This document shows positions 55,598 through 64,000 of a stretch of 64,000 nucleotides of DNA, one piece after another. A program made the position numbers and the translations under genes. The notes below the pieces were generated by a model. The model made no database searches. It had not been told where the DNA came from and saw only the letters and a list, made by a program, of their open reading frames with translations. Within the stretch, counting starts at the first letter, position 1; each line of letters opens with the position of its first letter. Source of the DNA: Tubiluchus corallicola (taxonomy: Eukaryota > Priapulida > Priapulimorpha > Priapulimorphida > Tubiluchidae); assembly GCA_030141605.1 (NCBI GenBank), contig JAQGDQ010000049.1, positions 1 through 64,000 of the forward strand, given 5' to 3'.

Positions 55598-57978
55598 TCA
55601 CTCATTGCTGATCACCGGTGGTAGCAACGGCTCGTTTTCTGCGCCAGTCTTTTTACGATAACGAAAGAAGAATAAAATAATAGAAACAATCATTAGCAAA
55701 GCACCAAGCGCTATAACAAAATACTGAACGACTGTCAATACAAGCATAGGCACTTGCACTTGCTTTCTAAATTTCTCAACGCTGGCATCATCGGCTGCCG
55801 AACTTTCGTTCAACCAAAGTACTGGAAAAAATGTTGGCTTCAGCTTCTCAGTTTGAACAATCATTTCAACATGCTCCACAAAAACGTTGACTTGCATTCT
55901 CCTGGCTAGTCTCATGACCATCCCAGTGTTGGGCTCTACATCCGAGAAGGTTTCATGTTCAAATTTTTCCGGGTGCAAACCGTCCACTGCATTCACAAAC
56001 TTGGGGTCGCCTTGATAGAAATGCGGTGCGGAAAGAACCACGGGTGCACCTTGCTTGCATACGCTTACATTCAGCAAGCCGGTGCCAAGGCACGGCATGC
56101 AATAGCACTGGTTATCAGGATTGACACTAGCATTGAGAAAGAGTTCATCAGGAGCAGTAAATCGCAGAAGCACAATGTCCTTGTAAGTTATCTCTTGCTC
56201 GTATACAAGGTACAATGAACGACAGATATCGGTTGAAAACACTTGGAGGATACTAGATTTCTCAACAGATGGTGCAAAGACAGAACCGTCTGTTCCGTTA
56301 ATCTGGTTACAATATTGGGAACGCCAGTATTGGAGATTAGAAGCAAAATTCCAATTATCTATCAGTGCAACTTGCTCTGGGTTCTCAACTCCAGTAAACA
56401 CATTATAAATGCCGTCAGAGCTTAAGTTGCCTGAAGCTGGTCCATAGAAATAGCCAAATGTTCCATCGGGTACTAAACTGGGTAAGAATATGTGAATATC
56501 AGATAGAAGCTTGTCCTTATAGCCCCATAGGTACTCATTAACTGTACGGTTTACAAAGAGTGGTTCATCTAACAGCAAAAATAAAAATGAAGCCAGAATT
56601 TTCACAAGATCAGGTTTATGTTTAATAAATGTTGCTACAGTGATCAGAGGCATATTTAGTGATGTTACCACATCACTGTCATTACCTATGGACATGTTGC
56701 GCTGAAAAAGATATGTCTTCCGCTGCTGATAAGACACAGTGCCATTAGAATTAAATGTGATGTTCTCTTTTTTTCGGTACTCCCTGTATGTGTAGGGACC
56801 AACTTGCTTAAGCACTGGTTTTGCACCAAGAGAAACATTGTATGGATTCTCCACATTGAAAAACCAATACTGCATGTAAATTGGTACAGGTATTTCTTTC
56901 CACACATCATATGCTTCAGATCCTTTTTTTAATGAGACTTGGTCATCTAAAATGTACAAACAATTTTAGGAGCAAAAAAACAGTCAACACTTGTATAATT
57001 TACCAAAACCATACGAATTTTAAATTTTGGGAACAACAGAAAGTCAAGCAGATATGTTTTTCCAATTTTATTAAAATAAAATACTTGCTACAAATCAAAT
57101 TTTCCACTGATTTTAACCCTTTGGAAGGCAGCAGTGTGCCACCTATGTTTTTCTTGTAAGAGACGGAAGGTGGCAGACTGCCGCCCGAGCTCAGCACTAA
57201 GCGCAATTGCCCAGGTCTCTTTATTTCACTGCTACGACCATGCAAAAACATTGTAGAAAAGTTTAACAGCCGTGGGATTGTGGTTGTTTCCCAAGTAATG
57301 CTAACCAGCCAAATATACTGTCTGTATAGTATGTTCTCATGCAAAATTGCTTGTTGATAGTTGGTGAAAGGTGTTTAGTCACTTGTTCTGCATGCTTACA
57401 AAATAATTGCGTATTATGGATTAATAAAATGACTTTTGTGAAAATTGGCTTCTAAATATAAGTATGTGCTTATTTGTGTGGGTGTGCACGCGTGTGCATG
57501 CATGAGTGCATATGTGTGCACGCAGATGTGTGTGTGTGTGTGTGTATAAATGAAACTAATATTCAATATTAGTGTTTAATAACAAATTGCTATTTGTTTA
57601 TTTACAAGATTCTGTTCTAGTAACACACCACAAGAAGTTAATGTCACATGTGCAATATCCAATGCATCACTGTTAAAAAGCAACTACATAGTGAAAGGAT
57701 TAATTAAACTTCAGAAGTTTAAAACTTTAGTATACATCAAAATTAATGCAAAAATGTGCATAAATTGCATTTACATGAAATAAATTTTATAAATGAATTC
57801 TAAGCTGTGAATGTAGTGATCAAACCATAAAAAAATAATAAAATTAGTTAAGCAAATTAAATATTTTACCTATCTGATTATTTATAACGACATCAAATAT
57901 CTTGATAAAACATCCACCCAAGACACAGCAGGCAACACCAATAATGCCAACTATTATGACTAGCTTTGGCCATGCCAT
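55598..57978 (-). CDS. SCARB2: LIMP-2/SCARB2-like lysosomal membrane glycoprotein (CD36 family), 2 exons, 485 aa
   Basis: CD36-family proteins have two membrane segments and a large, glycosylated luminal loop with a lipid tunnel. LIMP-2 escorts glucocerebrosidase to lysosomes. Exon 1 is 57978-57870 and exon 2 is 56946-55598, in phase. An N-terminal membrane anchor covers about residues 5-28 (VIIVGIIGVACCVLGGCF). The loop contains MQYWFFNVENPY, VGPYTYREY, several N-glycosylation sequons (for example NVS, NGT, NLS, NRT), a Cys cluster (QCYCMPC) and the family block PVVLSAPHFYQGDP. A C-terminal membrane segment spans about 440-464, followed by a short cytosolic tail with ENEPLL (473-478), an acidic dileucine lysosomal sorting signal as in LIMP-2 and unlike CD36 or SR-B1. 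Length (human LIMP-2, 478 aa) agrees. A 1.35 kb last exon is unusual for this intron-rich family. An acceptor-like AG lies eight bases before the ATG. Confidence 0.93.
57474..57547. repeat. TG-rich alternating purine-pyrimidine tract (LIMP-2-like intron 1)
   Basis: A run of about 74 bases dominated by tg and gc steps, ending in a tg repeat of roughly eleven units (57525-57545). Such tracts can adopt left-handed Z-DNA. Confidence 0.8.
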
Positions 57979-58700
57979 CCTGACTGCTGTGAAATCAGTT
58001 TCTGCTTACACTTGCAATAGCATATTTAATAATGTCCATGTGTTCAACCCTCACTGCAATAAACAGAAATGCTGTTTCATGAAAGTGTACTCAGAATATT
58101 AGACGTGACAACATATGGACTTTGGACGAGCAAACATAACAAACTAAGGTTTATCAGCATTAAGCAGTCATTTATCAGTCAAATACGGAAACATTTTTGT
58201 CTTAGGCTAAATGCTGGGGCAAAAATGTTTGGCAGAAAGAATTATTGGCTACAATACTTTAGTTTTCTGGACAGATAAGTTAAGCCTAATACTGGGCCTC
58301 TTTAACAAATGAATGTGTCAATAAATCGATATACAAACTGCCTCACTGCTCCAGCTGTTTTCTCTTGGCAAACTTTTATATTTTCAAACGTGGCAGCCAG
58401 CAAAGATAATTTTGCTAGGTCAGGGTCTCATTTCATGGATAATCTTTGAAAATCAGATAGGCTTGTGTCTCTTACAGGCAATAAGGTTATGTAAGTCCAA
58501 CCAATGAGTGAAGGATCTTTTACAATGCATAGGTACCCAAACTGTATAAAAAGAGAAAACAAAACAATTACAGGCCTGTACCTAAGTCTTCTAATACCAA
58601 ATTCTAAATTCTAAGGAGCTTTTGCATATGTCACACACATTTAACATATATTTTGAAGCATACCATTTAACTAATACGTAAGGTAAAGGTAAAGTCTTTA
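57979..58700. other. Upstream region of the LIMP-2-like gene
   Basis: No coding exon recognised. It should hold the promoter and possibly a non-coding first exon of the - strand gene. Confidence 0.4.
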
Positions 58701-58702
58701 TC

Positions 58703-59122
58703 ATTATTATTATTATTATTATTGTATGATGTCATAGCTCAACTGGCTTGTCATCACTCGCGAAGGGGAGTTTACTCAAGACTCTAAGCTCCACAGATAT
58801 CATCTCAGGATGTATGCCGAACCCAAAATGGCTTGCTTCTCCCACCATTCACACTCCCATGTAATTGCTAATCTTTCAAGTGCATTTTCTAGAGTTCCCT
58901 CAATATCCTAATCACCTTGCTATTGTTGGTACAACATTAACAGGCTTTTCCTATATTCTTCCTAACTCAATTGTCAGATCTGTATAATTTTCAACCTTCT
59001 CTACATATTTAGCTCTTATGTTTGCTATTCCATTGTACTGTTATGTCAATTAGCAATACCTCTTTCTTGTCTTCTTTCCTGATTACAGTTATGTCAGGAG
59101 GTTCATTATTATTATTATTATT
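58703..59122 (-). mobile_element. Retrotransposon ORF2 C-terminal remnant with (AAT)n tail
   Basis: The - strand, with several stops and a shift, reads PPDITVIRKEDKKEVLLID, NIRAKYVEKVENYTDL, NALERLAIT and AILGSAYILR. This is the conserved C-terminal region of a class of animal LINE ORF2 proteins (pattern PDI..LLIDV.VP...K...KY.DL...AILGTAHILR). On the transcribed strand it runs into (AAT)7 at 58703-58723, fitting an element with a TAA-type tail; a second att run (59105-59122) abuts its other side. Confidence 0.72.
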
Positions 59123-59479
59123 ACTGTTATGCAAAATCTTTAGATAAGCCTGGCTGAGCACAGTGCTCATCTACAACATTTACAACAGGGTTCTCTTAAA
59201 AGAGGTAATGCACAACAGTAGTTGCACATTAAACGGTTAATGTAGTAATCTGAAAAAAGGTTATAAAACTTCTCCACTTGAACGATATAAATGAATTTAT
59301 AGAATTTCACAGAAAACACATATTTTACATAGTTTGCATCCTTAAACTGAATTGAATTACTTAACATGCTGTTTTCAAAGTGTTTTTAACTTGATTTTTA
59401 AATGTATTGATATTTGCACAATTAAGTTTGTGAACAGATAGTTCAATCCAAATTACTGCCACGTGTATAAACCAGCATG

Positions 59480-60290
59480 ACTAGCTAACACTAGAAGTAA
59501 TATAGTACCCTTTCTGACTTGATCTACTGTTGTAATTACGATCTATTGCCAAACTAGGAAAATGAGTATGAGTTTCACTAAGGACAATTTTACACATCAG
59601 TATAGAAAAGTATATTTTATGGATTTTAGCATGGACTAATAACAACATGCATGTCACGTGTTCTACAGTTAAATACAATACTAGCAGCTTTGTTCTCACA
59701 CACTTGGAACTTTGTCAAATGTGTTCTTCCAACATTATGATAAACATATCAGCATAATCAAAAACCAGGTACAGTGGGATTTTTGTACATTAAAAACACT
59801 GTTTTTTGAGTACACAGTCTAATCCTGTTGTAAAAAGCTTCCATGTAAAATGTTTCCATGTCATTTTTTTACCATGTGTTCAAGATGATCACTGAAATTT
59901 AGTTTGGAATCTAGTTGCATTTCTAGATTGTATTTTTTTACTTGCTCAAGAAGCACATTATTGCAGCTTACAAATAGGTTTCCATCATCTAATGTAGCCA
60001 ATTACTGTCAAGATACAATTAACGTTAACTAATTTTGTTTCACTAGTATTAACAGATGACTGACTGACAGTGAGCCACTGACGGATGGAAGCAAGTTCAC
60101 AATTTAAAACACTACCTACTTTGTGCAATGAATAAATGGTACAAATAGCAATGGGCCTAGAACTGATCCTTGTGGAACTCCATTTTTGACATAAAGTGCA
60201 TCAGAGATGTTGCCATTTATAACACCACACTGTTTTCTATTAAGCATGGCGTTAGAGAACCAAGTTTCCTACCAACATTTCTCAACAAAT
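59480..60290 (-). mobile_element. Degenerate LINE reverse transcriptase remnant
   Basis: The - strand contains NGVPQGSVLGPLLF (about 60139-60185), the conserved RT block, then ELASIRQWLTVSQSSVNTSE and QLDSKLNFSDHLEH. Between them the catalytic YADD-type block is lost and stops are frequent. The 3' limit is approximate because the C-terminal part is too eroded to read. Confidence 0.72.
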
Positions 60291-60344
60291 CAATATACAG
60301 CAGAATATAATATCACTAAATGCAGATGAAGAAACAAGAAGATC

Positions 60345-60480
60345 AGATTCATTTTCAAAGTGATAAATGACTGGAATTCCCTCACTACATCGATATGGAG
60401 TACAACATGTGATGCAGATTAATTTAAGAAGAAACTGGACAAGACCATCTAGCAAAGTTCCACAATCCGTTCAAGCCGAT
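60345..60480 (+). mobile_element. LINE ORF2 tail fragment
   Basis: The + strand reads FIFKVINDWNSLTTSIWST and, after a stop, FKKKLDKT. This is the usual last motif of CR1/L2-like ORF2 proteins. Only this stub remains, head to head with the - strand remnant at 59480-60290. Confidence 0.62.
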
Positions 60481-61430
60481 TGGGCACTAAACTTCTTTTG
60501 ACAAATTCAACCGTTTCTCAACTACTGCACGTATCATCTCAAACCAGACATTTCCACTGTACCATTACGTTCATAACACATCTTCCTCATCTTACCATAA
60601 CAATTGCCGGGCATTGCCTAGGCGGGCATCCTTACCAGAGAGAAAACAACAAGAGAGAAAAATGATAAAAAAGCATAAGCAGAGAGAAAACCATCAGCAA
60701 AATGCCTAGGTTTCGCCTTCCAGTCCATTACAGTCTGCAGAGCCGCCAGATTTAATGTAATAACCCTTTATACCGGGTTTTTGCAGACCTGACGACTCTC
60801 ACGCATTAGGCGTGTGTCATTTTAAGTGTTTCACACGTGCTTATGCATTTTGCAACTTCACACATTTGCAAATCACTTGGCTCCCTTTACCGTCTTAACT
60901 ATTTAAAAAAACAAGTGGTGGTACTAGTCTCAATAATACAGCAGTGTTCATGTGTCCAATGATGTATATTACATTAAAGGGTATTGCAATTATTGAAAAT
61001 TAAGCATTTTTGAATGCTTTTGAGCTTTTTTTCATTTTTACAAAAAACGTAATAATAATAATAAAGCATAGTGAACCGCAATAATGGCACAAGCTCAGTA
61101 GTACCCAAAAAACCTTAAGATTTTCTATTTTTGCTTAAATTATCTGAAAGGCGCACCACCTGACGGTGAGGTGTTTAGGCGTGAAACTTCTTTGCTCCCA
61201 GTTAAGTTGATCACATCTGTGGAAATACACTTTGTTGAAGCATGAAATCCTTTCTTCTTGATTGCTGGCATTTCTGCGATAAGTATGTTCTTAAAAATCT
61301 TTGTGCGAACTGTAGAAGGCAGTCTTTCACAGATCGATTATGGGAAATTTTCGTGCTGTAGGTGCACATCACGCCATTTCATAAGTATGGTACGGAAACT
61401 AACGAGCGACCAGGAGAAAATGCCGATCAT
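60481..61430. other. Region before the right-hand LINE, no supported gene
   Basis: No coding exon recognised. The segment 60720-60900 is richer in G+C than its surroundings and may be part of a repeat, but I could not place its ends. Confidence 0.35.
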
Positions 61431-61439
61431 GATGTAAAT

Positions 61440-62406
61440 GAATATTTCGGTGTTGTAGCAGTCTTGTTCATGATGAGGAAACAGGTTTACAATGTGAATT
61501 GTGTTGTTTTTTGCACCATATAACATGCGAGCGGGTCAGGAAAGAACTATATGATGCATTAATGCTTGCTAATGAACTGGGTGGTGGCCATACCTCGCAT
61601 TGGTATTGTAAAAAATGTGTTTAAAGCAATTACTGATTACAGTCTAAGCATAAGTAGCTTAGTAGACTGTGTAAATAGCAATACCAATGATATTCATTTT
61701 TTGAAGAAACGGGACAGTGAGGGTATTGAGAAAGTTCATAGCAGATTAGATGAGCTGGAAGGTAAAGTGGCAAACATCCAACTGTTAGATATGACTGGAA
61801 TAAACTAGAAATTACTCTAACATGAGAAAGAAATTGACAAGAAAATATCCAGGGAGTTTGCTAATGTGGCTGGTAGCAGTATGAAAGAAATAGCTGACAG
61901 AGATATTAGGAAACTTAATGTAATTATTTATAGTTTAGCGGAATGTGAGAGTGTTGACCAAGAACAGAGGAAAAAATATGACAAGGTGTTTTTCTGTAAA
62001 CTACAAGTTGCTGTTGATGCTAAAGTTAGCTGTACTAGCCTGGTTAGATTGGGCAAACGTGGTAATGGTATCCATCCCCTGAAGGTGACTATGCTTAGCT
62101 CTAGTGATCGGAAACGATTTTTAAAAAACTGCAGCAAATTTGGGGCAACATGAGGAATTGAAAGATGTTTATGTTCACAGGGATATTAGCCCTTTAAAGA
62201 GGGAAGAAGTGAAAGCACTGGTAAAGGGAAAAACAGGCAGTGTCAGATATAATGGGAGAACAAGTAAAATGCACAATAAGAGGCAACAGGGTAGTAAAGG
62301 AAGCTGGAGGGACCTGGCATCAGGGTCCAGATATACAGTAAATGATGTTGTGACACCTACAGTTTTTTATTCAGCACTGGCACAAAAGCCATGTTTTGTA
62401 TACTAA
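61440..62406 (+). pseudogene. LINE ORF1: PHD-like finger, coiled coil, RRM-like domain (broken)
   Basis: The finger (about 61460-61617) reads FRCCSSLVHDEETGLQCELC, then FLHHITCERV and finally SHWYCKKC, a Cys/His pattern of PHD type. After a frameshift, a short coiled coil follows (VHSRLDELEGKVANIQLLDM, 61735-61795), then a stop and the RRM-like core (IRKLNVIIYSLAECES, LVRLGKRG, SSSDRKRFLKNCSKF; about 61890-62140). After a further shift it ends with VYVHRDISPLKREEVKALV. This is the domain order known for CR1-clade ORF1 proteins. Confidence 0.75.
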
Positions 62407-62409
62407 TAT

Positions 62410-64000
62410 ATACGCGTTGTTGAATAAAAGGCGTCACTTTTGATTGCTAATACTAATAATTCATCCGATATTGTTTGTATTTCAGAATTTGTACCAAAGA
62501 ACTGTGCTTTACCTCGTACAAGAATGTGAGTTACAAATTGATGATTTTGCCCTGTTTTCAACATGAATAGATATAAATGCGGAGTTTTGATTTATACGAG
62601 GAAGCACTTAAAAGCAACTACTAGTGAAGTGAATAACTGGTGTACTTTCGACGAATGCTGTTGGGTTGAGATAAATTTAACCAAGGGCAATGATCGACTC
62701 TTACTGGGCTGTATTTACAGAAGTCCAAATAGAAGGGAATGATGATAACAATGCTAAACTCACCAATGATTTCATGAAGGTTTATGAAAATTCAAAATGT
62801 TCTCATATATTAATATGTGGAGATTTTAATTTTCCGGAAATAAGTTGGATTGATGAAACTATCTCTTGTGATGAAGATCACCCAGCTTGTCAGTTTTTGG
62901 AGTGTCATTGGGACTGCCTCCTCTATCAGCATGTTAAAACACCAACAAGAATTCCCAGTAATCAGACTGCAAATATATTGGATTTTGTTCTGTCTAATGA
63001 GGAGGGAATGGTAAGAAATCTTCAGTTAGATGCACCAATTGCATTTAGTGACCATGACACAATAATTTTTGAGTTTGTTGGACATTCTCAATATGGCAAC
63101 AATCCATTTGTGACTAAACACAGATTTGACAAAGGCAGCTATGAGGGGATGAGACATGATTTAGTTAATATGGACTGGATAGCCAATGCTTCTGGTTTCA
63201 ACGTTGGCAGGTACTGGAGTTTTCTTAAAAACTAACTTAAAGATGAGATGGAGGCACATATACCAAAGCCTGTAACTACACCTAGCAAGAGTAAAAGGCC
63301 GTTATGGATGAACAAATCTGCAGTGGAGAAGGTTAAGTCAAAACATCTGGCTTATAAAAAGTATCTTAGCTCGAGGGATACAGATGACTATAAGGAATAT
63401 GCTAAATGTCAGAACCAATCCAAATGGGCATGTAGATCAGCTATTTATAATTTTGAAAGGAGAATTGCTGCAGAAGCTATTATAAATCCAAAAGCTTTTT
63501 TTTAGCTATGCTAATAAGAATCTGCGTACGAAGACTTCGGTACCCGACCTTCAAAGATCAGATGGCACTAAGGCAAAGACTGATCTAGAGAAGGATGAAG
63601 AACTTAATCTATAATACCTGACTTTCCAGAGACAGTTATGAACAATTTAATCATCTCAGCAGACATAATACAGTCTAAGCTTCAAACATTGAAACCATGC
63701 AAGTCACCAGGAATTAATGGTATCCATCGCAGAGTATTAAATGAAATACAAGAGCACATCACTGAACCGTTGGTTAAGCTTATGAACAGATCTCTCCAAG
63801 AGGGGAATGTCCTGCACGAATGGAAAAATGTCAGAGTTAGTCCCATCTTTAAAAGTGGTAACAAATCTAACCCCAGCAATTAGACCAGTTAGCTGACGAG
63901 TGTTGTCTGCAAGCTTTTAGAAAGTATTATAAGGAATCATATGATGACTCATTTGGTGAACAATAATTTACTTAGTACATGCCAGTGCGGTTTTGTAGGG
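62410..64000 (+). pseudogene. LINE ORF2: endonuclease and start of reverse transcriptase, 3' partial
   Basis: Eroded endonuclease N-terminus (about 62440-62690). This is followed by a clear block with LLGCIYRSPN, SHILICGDFNFPEISW, TPTRIPSNQTANILDFVLS and FSDHDTIIFEF (62695-63235), that is the catalytic AP-endonuclease core. A linker with KRPLWMNKSAVEKVKSKHLA follows, then the RT N-terminus LKPCKSPGINGIHRRVL and EWKNVRVSPIFKSGNK (63638-63883). A stop follows directly, then LTSVVCKLLESIIRNHMM to the right edge. The catalytic RT motifs lie outside the window. Confidence 0.82.

Larger units (their letters stand above)
61440..64000 (+). mobile_element. CR1-like LINE with PHD-bearing ORF1, 3' part off the window
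   Basis: ORF1 comes first (about 61440-62406), then ORF2 with endonuclease and the start of the reverse transcriptase, which runs off the right edge. Frameshifts and stops occur in both frames, so this copy is dead. Its sequence differs from both other long LINEs in the window. Confidence 0.87.

Overview
The window looks like nuclear DNA of an invertebrate animal. It is AT-rich, has long AT-rich GT-AG introns, animal-specific gene families (NEURL2-like, OSER1-like, CIB, BRD7/9, LIMP-2) and many degenerate non-LTR retrotransposons and short hAT-like elements. The species cannot be named from the sequence alone. Layout: (1) 1-4886, a CR1/L2-like LINE on the + strand, cut by the left edge, with an elaborate 3' UTR; (2) 5.6-6.3 kb, a related LINE tail on the - strand; (3) 6543-23111, a 16-exon BRD7/BRD9 bromodomain gene on the - strand, whose introns hold a 24-copy 60-bp minisatellite, a (GCT)31(ACT)44 tract and two hAT-like elements; (4) 23.4-28.1 kb, LINE fragments, including a 3.5 kb LINE inserted inside a MITE; (5) 30448-32945, a two-exon NEURL2-like gene (NHR plus SOCS box), - strand; (6) 37118-41932, a seven-exon CIB-family EF-hand gene, - strand; (7) 43423-45332, a two-exon OSER1-like gene, - strand; (8) 50199-51299, an intronless gene on the + strand for a secreted enzyme of the Porphyromonas-type peptidylarginine deiminase / agmatine deiminase family; (9) 55598-57978, a two-exon LIMP-2/SCARB2-like gene, - strand; (10) 58.7-64.0 kb, retrotransposon remnants and a second CR1-like LINE cut by the right edge. 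For the spliced genes I rebuilt exons by joining GT-AG boundaries so that the reading frame stayed open and the product matched the family from end to end. Exon lengths sum to whole codons in every case (751, 296, 181, 269 and 485 aa).  The genes do not form an operon or a common pathway; they are ordinary, separately spliced animal genes. The deiminase-family gene is the outlier: it has no intron in its reading frame, is visibly richer in G+C than its flanks, carries a signal peptide and keeps all the catalytic residues of a family best known from bacteria. I see no wholly new multi-gene system. That enzyme is the strongest candidate for unusual biology, followed by the intronic repeat arrays, the nested transposons and a possible spliced-leader signature upstream of the start codons.
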